Below are positions 1 to 5,675 of a DNA stretch of 5,675 nt, one piece after another (the stretch's first letter is position 1; the number at the start of each line of letters is the position of its first letter). Below the pieces are notes generated by a model. It had not been told where the DNA came from and did not search any database. It saw nothing but the letters and a program-made list of their open reading frames with translations. The stretch lies in the NCBI GenBank assembly GCA_018065225.1, contig JAGHTS010000164.1, positions 1 to 5,675 of the forward strand, in the 5' to 3' direction. This DNA comes from Candidatus Phascolarctobacterium caballi (lineage in GTDB: Bacteria > Bacillota > Negativicutes > Acidaminococcales > Acidaminococcaceae). A program made the position numbers and the translations under genes.

Positions 1-269
1 TAGGCAATCCTTTGTTATATAAAACTACCGATAAATTTTTAACAGTTTTTGGGTTAAATTCTTTAGGTGATTTGCCAAATCCGGAAGACCCTGATGTAAT
101 GTTGGATGCTTTAGGTGAAGTTCAGTTAACTTTACCTATGGATGGCAATACTGAAAGTCAAAACGAAGATTCTGATCGTGAGCAGTTATTAACGATTGTT
201 AAGGGTCAGTCGGAAGAAAATAAAGAAGCTGAAAACCAAACAACTGAAGATAATGAGGAACATTTATAA
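1..269 (+). CDS. scpB: Segregation and condensation protein B, 3' end only
   Basis: ScpB is the winged-helix kleisin-associated partner that works with ScpA and SMC in the bacterial condensin complex, which compacts and separates chromosomes on the nucleoid. Only the C-terminal 88 or so residues lie in the window. The reading frame is open to the left edge (first whole codon at position 3), so the gene is cut by the window, not truncated. The diagnostic stretch is at the very start: GNPLLYKTTDKFLTVFGL then NSLGDLP, matching the ScpB C-terminal signature (G-x-P-x-L-Y-x-T-T-x-x-F-L-x-x-F-G-L-x-S-L-x-D-L-P). About 60 residues follow it. The last 44 or so are about one third Asp/Glu with few basic residues, a low-complexity acidic tail longer than in many ScpB proteins. 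The TAA stop is 3 nt before the rluB start, which indicates co-transcription. The family call is firm; the function of the tail is unknown. Confidence 0.9.
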   Translation, partial: GNPLLYKTTDKFLTVFGLNSLGDLPNPEDPDVMLDALGEVQLTLPMDGNTESQNEDSDREQLLTIVKGQSEENKEAENQTTEDNEEHL

Positions 270-272
270 TAA

Positions 273-1004
273 ATGTTGGAACGGTTGCAAAAAATCTTGG
301 CACAGGCAGGTGTTGCTTCCCGCCGTGATGCGGAAAAATTTATTATTGCCGGACGTGTTAAGGTAAATGGACATGTGATTAGGGAGTTAGGTGCCAAGGC
401 AGATGGTGATTATGATAAAATCTATGTGGATGGAGATTTAATTAGTGTAGAAAAAAAAGTTTATTATATGTTCAATAAACCTCGTGGTGTGGTAACAACT
501 TTGTATGACCCAGAGGGAAGAAAATGTCTTTCTGATTTTGTGAAAAATTTGCCTGAACGGGTTTTTCCAGTGGGGAGGTTGGACTATAACACGGAAGGGT
601 TGTTGCTCTTAACTAATGATGGTAATCTTACGCAGATTTTGACACATCCAAGTCATGAAGTGAGTAAAATGTATTTGGTGAAGTCCGTAGGAATTATTCC
701 AGACAGTAAATTAGATAAGTTGCGTATGGGTGTTGAACTGGAAGACGGAATGACAGCACCTGCTATTGTTAATTTACGCAGTTATGATTATGAAAAAAAT
801 GTTACTTATTTTGATATAACAATTCATGAAGGCAGAAATCGCCAGGTTCGGCGTATGTGTGATGTTATTGGTTTTCCTGTACGTGATTTAAAACGTATAA
901 AAATCGGCTCTTTAAGTTTATTCGGATTGGGTAAGGGAAAAATTAGAGAATTAGAAGATGCGGAAATTAAATCAATCAGGCAATCTGAAATCAAGAAAGA
1001 ATAA
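273..1004 (+). CDS. rluB: 23S rRNA pseudouridine synthase, RsuA/RluB family
   Basis: It isomerises a uridine in ribosomal RNA to pseudouridine; the best match is RluB, which acts on the peptidyl-transferase region of 23S rRNA (position 2605 in E. coli numbering). The 243-residue protein has an N-terminal S4 RNA-binding domain (about residues 2-60, with LQKILAQAGVASRR typical of the family). The catalytic domain follows: KPRGVVTT at 69-76, the active-site motif GRLDYNTEGLLLLTND at 101-116 with catalytic Asp104, and the late motif EGRNRQVRRM at 186-195. Length is normal and no key residue is missing. The ATG is chosen because the protein begins as the family does. A GAGGA at 255-259 lies 13 nt upstream, inside the scpB end, a rather long spacing. 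It is 3 nt from scpB and 6 nt from the next gene. RsuA (16S) and RluE/RluF are the alternatives; position beside scpB favours RluB. Confidence 0.93.
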   Translation: MLERLQKILAQAGVASRRDAEKFIIAGRVKVNGHVIRELGAKADGDYDKIYVDGDLISVEKKVYYMFNKPRGVVTTLYDPEGRKCLSDFVKNLPERVFPVGRLDYNTEGLLLLTNDGNLTQILTHPSHEVSKMYLVKSVGIIPDSKLDKLRMGVELEDGMTAPAIVNLRSYDYEKNVTYFDITIHEGRNRQVRRMCDVIGFPVRDLKRIKIGSLSLFGLGKGKIRELEDAEIKSIRQSEIKKE

Positions 1005-1010
1005 ATTATT

Positions 1011-2255
1011 GTGATTGTTATCATTGGAGCTGGTGCAGCGGGATTGCTTGCCGGAATTTCTGCCACAAAAAAAAATAAAGAAGTTGTTATTTTAGAGCGG
1101 ATGGCTAAGGCAGGACGCAAAATGTTGATTACGGGTAAGGGACGTTGTAACCTGACAAATGCGGCAGAGATTCCTGAACTGATAGAAAATATTCCCGGGA
1201 ATGGCGTTTTTCTCAATTCTGCTTTACGAGTATTTTCTAATAAAGATATATGTAATTTGCTTGAAAATAATGGTTGTCCGACAAAAGTTGAGCGTGGTAA
1301 AAGAATTTTTCCTGAAAGTGATAAATCCCATGATGTTGTAGATACTTTGGTAAAAATTTTTCATCATCAAGGCGGTAAGATTTATTATGATACAAAAGTT
1401 ATAAAACTTGTTGTTGAGGACGGTCAAATAAAAGGCGTTAGTACAAATAACGGACAAACTTTTTTGGCAAATGCGGTCATTTTATGTGCGGGTGGGGCGA
1501 CTTATCCTACTACTGGCAGTGATGGTAACGGAGCAAAATTGGCTGAAAATGCAGGGCACACAATAATTCCGTTAAAACCAAGTTTAGTGCCATTGGAAAG
1601 TGATTGGCAATATTCTAAAGAGTTGCAGGGACTGTCTTTAAAGAATGTTAAAGCATATTTGTTAGCAAATGATGAAAAAATAGCGGAAGATTTTGGAGAA
1701 TTATTGTTTACCCATTTTGGAGTTAGTGGGCCGATAGTTCTTAGTATGAGTAATGTAGCACAACAAGCATTGGCTTTAGGTAAACAGGTTGATTTGATAA
1801 TTGATTTAAAGCCGGCTCTTGATTTTGAAAAACTTGATTCCAGAATACAAAGGGATTTTATTGAATTCAGTCGAAAACAGATTGCTAACGGTTTAGTTTC
1901 ATTATTGCCACATAGTATGATTCCTGTTGTTTTGGATATGGCATATTTGGATGAAAACAAATTTATTAATCAGATTACTAAAGAAGAACGTTTTAGATTA
2001 TTAAAAGTTTTGAAGCATTTTGTAGTTCCTATTGTTGGGACAAGACCTATTGCAGAAGCGATTGTTACATCGGGTGGTGTTTCTGTAAAAGAAATAAACC
2101 CCAAAACAATGGAATCAAAACTTATAAAAGGTTTGTATTTTGCCGGTGAAGTAATGGATGTTGATGGGTATACCGGTGGTTATAATTTGCAGGCGGCATT
2201 TAGCAGTGGTTATGTAGCGGGGAAAAGTGCTGCAGAAAGCATTATAAACATGTAA
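1011..2255 (+). CDS. HI0933/YhiN-family FAD-dependent flavoprotein (NAD(P)/FAD oxidoreductase)
   Basis: This is a two-dinucleotide-fold flavoprotein of the HI0933/YhiN family, 414 residues, the usual length. Members are labelled aminoacetone oxidase family or BaiN-like; one clostridial homologue has been linked to bile-acid dehydroxylation, but the general physiological role is unsettled. Visible motifs are the N-terminal FAD-binding GAGAAG at 6-11, the family signature GRKMLITGKGRCNLTN at 35-50, CAGGATYPTTGSDG at 159-172, GELLFTHFGVSGP at 229-241, TSGGV at 353-357 and the C-terminal FAD-contacting GLYFAGEVMDVDGYTGGYN at 374-392. No signal peptide or membrane segment is seen, so it is probably cytosolic. 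The start is GTG: the rluB TAA (1002-1004) is in the same frame three codons upstream, so no earlier start is possible and the Rossmann fold begins at residue 2. The ribosome site is weak (AAGAAAGA, 993-1000), so re-initiation after rluB is plausible. A run of nine A residues (1067-1075) lies in codons 19-22. Substrate cannot be inferred. Confidence 0.88.
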   Translation: MIVIIGAGAAGLLAGISATKKNKEVVILERMAKAGRKMLITGKGRCNLTNAAEIPELIENIPGNGVFLNSALRVFSNKDICNLLENNGCPTKVERGKRIFPESDKSHDVVDTLVKIFHHQGGKIYYDTKVIKLVVEDGQIKGVSTNNGQTFLANAVILCAGGATYPTTGSDGNGAKLAENAGHTIIPLKPSLVPLESDWQYSKELQGLSLKNVKAYLLANDEKIAEDFGELLFTHFGVSGPIVLSMSNVAQQALALGKQVDLIIDLKPALDFEKLDSRIQRDFIEFSRKQIANGLVSLLPHSMIPVVLDMAYLDENKFINQITKEERFRLLKVLKHFVVPIVGTRPIAEAIVTSGGVSVKEINPKTMESKLIKGLYFAGEVMDVDGYTGGYNLQAAFSSGYVAGKSAAESIINM

Positions 2256-2259
2256 TGGG

Positions 2260-2264
2260 AAGGA
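2260..2264 (+). promoter_or_regulatory. Ribosome binding site of cmk
   Basis: AAGGA, in the purine run GGGAAGGA, ends 9 nt before the ATG at 2274 in the only sizeable intergenic gap of the cluster (18 nt). It supports the chosen cmk start. Confidence 0.75.
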
Positions 2265-2273
2265 TTTGCGGTT

Positions 2274-2942
2274 ATGAAAAAGTTGGTTGTTGCTATTGAC
2301 GGTCCGGCAGGGGCAGGAAAAAGTACTATAGCAAAAGCAGTGGCAGAAAAAATTGATTATGCGTATATTGATACTGGAGCAATGTATAGGGCTGTGACTT
2401 GGAAATTTGTTCAAACCGGACATGTTTACGAAGACGAGTTTATTGGTGAATTATCTGAAAAGATGACCATAGAGTTCCAACCTAAAAATGGAGTTAATCA
2501 TGTATATGCTGACGGTAAGGAAATTACTGATTTTATCCGTACACCTGAAATCAGTAAATTAGTTTCTCCATTATCGGCAATTCCAAGAGTGCGGGTAGCA
2601 ATGGTTGCACAACAAAGGCGTATGGGGGAAAAAGGTGGAGTTATTTTGGATGGTCGTGATATTGGCACCGTGGTTTTTCCTAATGCGGATGTAAAAGTTT
2701 TTTTAACTGCAACAGTTGATGAACGGGCTGAGCGACGTTATAAAGAATTTATTGAAAAAGGAATGCAAGTTAATTTGGCTGATGTAAAAAAGGATATTAT
2801 GCAAAGGGACAAACAGGATAGTACGCGTCCAGTTAGTCCTTTGAAACAAGCAGATGATGCAATATTTTTGGATAGTACAGGAATGACTATTGAAGAGGTT
2901 AGTGCAGTAATAATCAAACTAATTAAGGAGAAACAAGTTTGA
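2274..2942 (+). CDS. cmk: Cytidylate kinase
   Basis: Cytidylate kinase transfers phosphate from ATP to CMP or dCMP, giving CDP or dCDP for nucleic acid and phospholipid (CDP-diacylglycerol) synthesis in the cytosol. The 222-residue protein has the normal length of the bacterial long form. It shows the P-loop GPAGAGKST at 10-18, the CMP-site stretch YIDTGAMYRA at 31-40, an NMP-binding insert from about 60 to 120, DGRDIGTVVFP at 126-136, and the lid/C-terminal motif RDKQDSTRPVSPLKQADDA at 178-196 with its substrate-contacting Arg and Asp residues. The ATG has a good AAGGA ribosome site 9 nt upstream. Its TGA stop shares one base with the ATG of plsC (TGATG), a junction typical of translational coupling. 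The neighbours cmk, plsC, ispH and rpsA are a classical Firmicute grouping; in E. coli too, rpsA follows cmk. Confidence 0.96.
   Translation: MKKLVVAIDGPAGAGKSTIAKAVAEKIDYAYIDTGAMYRAVTWKFVQTGHVYEDEFIGELSEKMTIEFQPKNGVNHVYADGKEITDFIRTPEISKLVSPLSAIPRVRVAMVAQQRRMGEKGGVILDGRDIGTVVFPNADVKVFLTATVDERAERRYKEFIEKGMQVNLADVKKDIMQRDKQDSTRPVSPLKQADDAIFLDSTGMTIEEVSAVIIKLIKEKQV
2925..2930 (+). promoter_or_regulatory. Ribosome binding site of plsC, compatible with two starts
   Basis: AAGGAG lies within the end of cmk. It is 8 nt before a TTG (2939) and 11 nt before an ATG (2942), both in the plsC frame. Spacing favours TTG; codon strength favours ATG. Confidence 0.7.
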
Positions 2943-3559
2943 TGGAAAAACTGCCATTTTGGTATACTCCGACAAAAAAAACATTAATGTTTTTTTGGAA
3001 AATAATTTTTCGGTTACGTGTTTTACATTCAGAACGTTTCCCTGTTGATGGACCGGTGGTATTGGCTTGTAATCATGTAAGTTTGGCTGACCCGCCTTTG
3101 GTTGGCACAGCGTCTCCACGTCGTGTTAATATTATGGCGAAAGAGGAATTGTTTGTTCCGGTTATCGGTTCTTTTTATCGTTTGTTAGGTGCTTTTCCTG
3201 TGCGTCGTGGTGGTGCTGACAGGACAGCAATTAAACATGGTATTGATATTTTAAAAAATGGTGAATGCCTAATGATTTTTCCGGAAGGAACCCGTAGCCA
3301 TACTGGAAAATTGGGTAAGGCGCAACCTGGGGCGTTAATGATGGCGTCAAAGGCAAGAGCGGTAATTGTACCTACTTGTATAGTTGGGACAGATTTTAAA
3401 CGTGATAAACATTTTTGGCCCAAAGTAACAGTTTCTTTTGGAGAACCTATGTATTTCCCTGCAGAAGAAGAGATTAATAAAGATTTGTTACATAAAATGT
3501 CAGAAGAAATGATGGCACGTATTGCCAAAGAAATTGAGGTTGTAAGAAATGGAAATTAA
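2942..3559 (+). CDS. plsC: 1-acyl-sn-glycerol-3-phosphate acyltransferase (PlsC family)
   Basis: The enzyme acylates lysophosphatidic acid at the sn-2 position to give phosphatidic acid, the precursor of membrane phospholipids, at the inner face of the membrane. From the ATG it has 205 residues, normal for short PlsC proteins. The acyltransferase motifs are in order: NHVSLADP at 44-51 with the HX4D catalytic pair His45/Asp50, GAFPVRRG at 83-90, the phosphate-binding FPEGTRS at 113-119, and VIVPTCIVGT at 141-150. The N-terminal segment (about 5-27, rich in Phe, Trp, Leu and Ile with scattered Lys/Arg) looks like an amphipathic membrane-contact region rather than a clear transmembrane helix. 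The ATG overlaps the cmk stop by one base; a TTG one codon earlier (2939) is the alternative start. The 3' end overlaps the next gene by 11 nt. A 22-bp perfect palindrome lies in codons 12-19. Acyl-donor preference cannot be read from sequence. Confidence 0.93.
   Translation: MEKLPFWYTPTKKTLMFFWKIIFRLRVLHSERFPVDGPVVLACNHVSLADPPLVGTASPRRVNIMAKEELFVPVIGSFYRLLGAFPVRRGGADRTAIKHGIDILKNGECLMIFPEGTRSHTGKLGKAQPGALMMASKARAVIVPTCIVGTDFKRDKHFWPKVTVSFGEPMYFPAEEEINKDLLHKMSEEMMARIAKEIEVVRNGN
2975..2996. repeat. 22-bp perfect palindrome inside plsC
   Basis: Seven A, then CATTAATG, then seven T, reading identically on both strands and centred between 2985 and 2986. As RNA it could form a 9-bp, nearly all A-U stem with a UUAA loop, followed directly by the end of the U run. 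It encodes the KKTLMFF part of the plsC N-terminus. It may simply reflect AT-rich coding of Lys and Phe; no function is shown. Confidence 0.6.
3536..3540 (+). promoter_or_regulatory. Ribosome binding site of the ispH-rpsA fusion gene
   Basis: GAGGT, a good match to the anti-Shine-Dalgarno, lies inside the end of plsC, 8 nt before the ATG at 3549. It supports that start even though the gene overlaps plsC by 11 nt. Confidence 0.75.
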
Positions 3560-5615
3560 AATTTCTGAACATTGTGGTTTTTGTTATGGCGTAAAACGGG
3601 CAGTCGGGTTGGCGCTAACGGGAGCGGTAAGGGGCGGTAAAGTTGCTACATTTGGTCCTTTGGTTCATAATCCGCAAATGATTAAAGAGCTTGAAAATAA
3701 AGGCATAAAATGTAAAAATAATTTGGAAGAATTTGACGCAAAGGAAAAGATTATTCTCCGTTCGCATGGAGTCGGACCAGAAATATATACATCCATAAGG
3801 GCAAAAGGTTTACAGATTATTGATGCAACTTGTCCAAATGTACGGATGGCTCAACAAAAGGCAGAAAAAGCGGTTGTTGACGGTTTTTTACCTATTATTA
3901 TTGGGGAAAAAGACCATCCTGAAGTAAAAAGTTTAAAAAAATGGGCAGGAAATGACAGTTTTGTGGTAGAATATAAAGAAGATGTTCTTAAAGTTCCGTC
4001 TGTAAGTAAATACGCAGTAATTGTTCAAACTACTTTTGAACGGCAAAAGTTTAAAGAAATTTTGTCATATTTGCAGACAGAAAGGCAGGGAGAATATCGT
4101 ATTGAAGAAACCATTTGTGATGCAACCGCCCAACGGCAGGATGCAGCGGTAAAATTAGCGCAAAATGTTGATGCAATGATTGTTATTGGCGGTCATAATA
4201 GTGCCAATACAAAACATTTGGCGGAGATAGTTAAAAGATATTGCAAAAAAGTGTTTCAAATTGAAACAGTGGAAGAACTTGATATAAGAGAGTTTGTTTA
4301 CTGTTCTAAAATAGGCATTACGGCGGGAGCATCTACTCCTGACCGCTTGATTAAGGAGGCATATATTTTTATGAAAAACTTGGAAAACAATGACAGTTTC
4401 GGGGCTTTACTCGAGGAAAGTATGGAAGGAGGAGTAAAAGTTTATCCAGGTAATATCGTGACAGGCGAAGTTATCCAAAAGGATAAAGATGGCGTTTATG
4501 TAGCATTCGGTTATATGCGTGAAGGATTTATTCCGTATAGTGAATGGGCAGACACAAAAAATGCGGAAGAATTGCTGCAAACAGTACAAATTGGTGATAA
4601 AGTTGAAGCCAAGATTGTATTGAGCAATACTAAAGATGAATTTATTCGCATGTCAAAACTGAAAGCTGAGCGTGAAGCTGCGTGGAAAGAAATTGCACCT
4701 TTGGCAGAGGGTGAAAAGCGTTTGGCTAATGTTAAGGTATTGCGTGTTATAAAAAACAGGGAAAAGAATGTGGTAGGTCTTTCTGTTGAAGTTGAAGGGG
4801 TAGAAGGGTTTATGCCTGCATCACATGTTGAATTGCGTCGTGTAGAAGATTTTACTCAATATGTTGGTAAAGAACTTGAAGCTGAAATTATTGAAGTAAA
4901 TGCTGAAAAGCATCGTGTTGTTGTTTCACGTAAAGAAATGCTTAAGGCAGAGCGTCTTGCCAAAAAAGAAGAACGGGAAGCTCGTCTTGCAGCAGCCCGT
5001 GAAGCAAAAGAAGCTGCATTATTGGAAGCATTGGATGCTGTTGAAGAGGGAAGCATTATTACAGGAAAAGTTGTTAAAATTACTGATTTCGGTTTGTTTG
5101 TTGAAATTGCCAAAGGACTGGTTGGGTTGGTACATATTACGGAACTTGGCTGGAAACGTGGGTTAGCACCGGAAGAGGTTGCGCAAGTCGGCGATGAAGT
5201 TCAGGTAATGGTCAAAAAAGTAGATAAAGAAATGAAACGTGTCGGATTATCTATTAAAGCGACATTGGAAGACCCTTGGAAAGTTGAAGCGGAGCAATTT
5301 CATATTGGTGATATTGTTACCGGTAAAGTCACTAAATTTATGACTTTTGGTGCTATTGTTAAAATTAGCAAGAAAATAGAGGGTTTAGTGCATATTTCAG
5401 AAATTAGTGAAGAAAGAATTGCAAAACCAGAAGATGTTTTACAGGCAGGACAAGAAGTTAAAGTTGCGGTTATAAAGATGGATTTGGATGCCAAGAAAAT
5501 TGGTTTAAGTATTGTCAAGGCAAAACATGCTATTGATGAAGCTGGGTATGAAGATTATGTTGCCAAAGATAATGAACAGTTGACGGTTGATTTGGCAGAT
5601 AAGTTTGAAAAATAA
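3549..5615 (+). CDS. ispH: Bifunctional IspH (HMBPP reductase) - ribosomal protein S1 fusion
   Basis: One 688-residue frame joins two proteins. Residues 1 to about 280 are IspH, the iron-sulfur enzyme that reduces HMBPP to IPP and DMAPP, the last MEP-pathway step. Cluster ligands Cys12 (HCGFCYGVKRAV), Cys95 (DATCPN) and Cys190 (TICDAT) are present, with His40, His73, His123, catalytic Glu125 (DHPEV), the TT pair at 161-162, HNSANT at 216-221 and Ser262. Residues about 298 to 656 are ribosomal protein S1, which binds mRNA on the 30S subunit. Four S1/OB-fold repeats lie at roughly 298-370, 390-462, 499-570 and 584-656; E. coli S1 has six. A charged Lys/Glu/Arg/Ala helix (about 463-497) separates repeats 2 and 3. 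The first 280 or so residues form a complete IspH and there is no stop or frameshift at the joint. The ATG overlaps plsC by 11 nt, suggesting coupled translation. An internal ribosome site and ATG (codon 275) sit at the domain boundary. Such fusions are known in Clostridia and Negativicutes; rpsA is the symbol for the second half. Confidence 0.95.
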   Translation: MEIKISEHCGFCYGVKRAVGLALTGAVRGGKVATFGPLVHNPQMIKELENKGIKCKNNLEEFDAKEKIILRSHGVGPEIYTSIRAKGLQIIDATCPNVRMAQQKAEKAVVDGFLPIIIGEKDHPEVKSLKKWAGNDSFVVEYKEDVLKVPSVSKYAVIVQTTFERQKFKEILSYLQTERQGEYRIEETICDATAQRQDAAVKLAQNVDAMIVIGGHNSANTKHLAEIVKRYCKKVFQIETVEELDIREFVYCSKIGITAGASTPDRLIKEAYIFMKNLENNDSFGALLEESMEGGVKVYPGNIVTGEVIQKDKDGVYVAFGYMREGFIPYSEWADTKNAEELLQTVQIGDKVEAKIVLSNTKDEFIRMSKLKAEREAAWKEIAPLAEGEKRLANVKVLRVIKNREKNVVGLSVEVEGVEGFMPASHVELRRVEDFTQYVGKELEAEIIEVNAEKHRVVVSRKEMLKAERLAKKEEREARLAAAREAKEAALLEALDAVEEGSIITGKVVKITDFGLFVEIAKGLVGLVHITELGWKRGLAPEEVAQVGDEVQVMVKKVDKEMKRVGLSIKATLEDPWKVEAEQFHIGDIVTGKVTKFMTFGAIVKISKKIEGLVHISEISEERIAKPEDVLQAGQEVKVAVIKMDLDAKKIGLSIVKAKHAIDEAGYEDYVAKDNEQLTVDLADKFEK
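4352..4373 (+). promoter_or_regulatory. Candidate internal translation start for free ribosomal protein S1
   Basis: TAAGGAGG at 4352-4359 is a near-complete match to the anti-Shine-Dalgarno and the strongest ribosome-binding sequence I see upstream of any start in the window. An ATG at 4371 follows after 11 nt of A/T-rich sequence. That ATG is in frame and is codon 275 of the fusion, at the end of the IspH fold. Starting there would give a 414-residue protein containing all four S1 repeats. The SD is spelled by codons for Ile-Lys-Glu-Ala using AAG and GAG, minority choices in this AAA/GAA-biased gene. A second, weaker option is GAGGA (4413-4417) before the in-frame ATG at 4422, codon 292. Use of either start is inferred. 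Confidence 0.45.
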
Positions 5616-5625
5616 ATGGTCAATG

Positions 5626-5662
5626 AAAAATACCCCCACGCATCGCGTGGGGGTATTTTTTT
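5626..5662 (+). terminator. Rho-independent terminator at the end of the cluster
   Basis: The hairpin starts 11 nt after the fusion gene's TAA. TACCCCCACGC (5631-5641) pairs perfectly with GCGTGGGGGTA (5645-5655) around an ATC loop, and flanking AAAAA/TTTTT extends the stem to 16 bp. A seven-T tract (5656-5662) follows. The A-run on the left arm gives a short T-run on the other strand, so it could also stop transcripts arriving from the right. The 13 bases beyond show nothing I can identify. Confidence 0.95.
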
Positions 5663-5675
5663 ATCAGTTTTGTAT

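Noticed and set aside
1..269. Truncated or broken scpB
   Set aside because: The frame is open to the window edge and matches the normal C-terminus, so the missing part is simply outside the window.
639..670. TTGACA (639-644) with TAAAAT (665-670), a possible internal promoter in rluB
   Set aside because: The spacer is 20 nt, too long for a standard sigma-70/A promoter, and such matches are expected in AT-rich coding DNA.
824..1216. Minus-strand open frame of 130 codons across the rluB/flavoprotein junction
   Set aside because: It lies opposite two clearly recognised genes, has no family resemblance and no supporting ribosome site; a shadow frame.
1502..1960. Minus-strand open frame of 152 codons
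   Set aside because: Fully antisense to the conserved flavoprotein gene; its composition reflects the complement of that gene.
4424..4434. GGAAGGAGGAG as a further internal Shine-Dalgarno
   Set aside because: No start codon lies at a useful distance in frame; the nearest in-frame GTG (4458) is 23 nt away. It codes for Glu-Gly-Gly.
4900..5166. Plus-strand open frame of 88 codons in another frame within the S1 half
   Set aside because: Overlaps S1 repeats 2-3 and the linker, which are strongly conserved in the main frame; the product is Lys/Leu-rich with no recognisable domain.
1..5675. A novel defence, mobile or CRISPR-type system
   Set aside because: Every open stretch is filled by recognised housekeeping genes; no direct-repeat array, transposase, integrase, toxin or unknown gene is visible.

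Overview
The window is one densely packed, fully plus-strand gene cluster from an AT-rich bacterium, ending at a strong intrinsic terminator. In order it holds the 3' end of scpB (1-269), rluB (273-1004), a HI0933/YhiN-type flavoprotein gene (1011-2255), cmk (2274-2942), a plsC-type acyltransferase gene (2942-3559) and an ispH-rpsA gene fusion (3549-5615), followed by a hairpin and T-tract at 5626-5662. Gaps between genes are 18 nt or less and two junctions overlap, so the genes are very probably co-transcribed. There is no gene-free stretch over 300 bases. I see no RNA gene, mobile element or CRISPR array.

The order scpB - rluB - (flavoprotein) - cmk - plsC - ispH - rpsA is a familiar housekeeping arrangement in Firmicutes. 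IspH fused to ribosomal protein S1 is known in Clostridia and Negativicutes. The strong AT bias and this gene order suggest a member of one of those classes. I cannot name a genus. No spmA/spmB or dacB genes sit between scpB and rluB, where spore-formers often carry them. This weakly favours a non-sporulating lineage.

The cluster joins core growth functions: chromosome condensation (ScpB), 23S rRNA pseudouridylation (RluB), pyrimidine nucleotide supply (Cmk), phosphatidic acid synthesis (PlsC), the last step of the MEP isoprenoid pathway (IspH) and mRNA binding by the ribosome (S1). The flavoprotein has no settled role.

No new defence or mobile system is visible. The most interesting feature is inside the fusion gene. 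A near-perfect Shine-Dalgarno sequence (4352-4359) followed by an in-frame ATG (4371) lies exactly at the IspH/S1 boundary. One gene could therefore make both the full fusion and a free S1 protein of 414 residues. Smaller points are a 22-bp perfect palindrome early in plsC, an acidic ScpB tail, a charged helical linker in S1 and an ambiguous plsC start.
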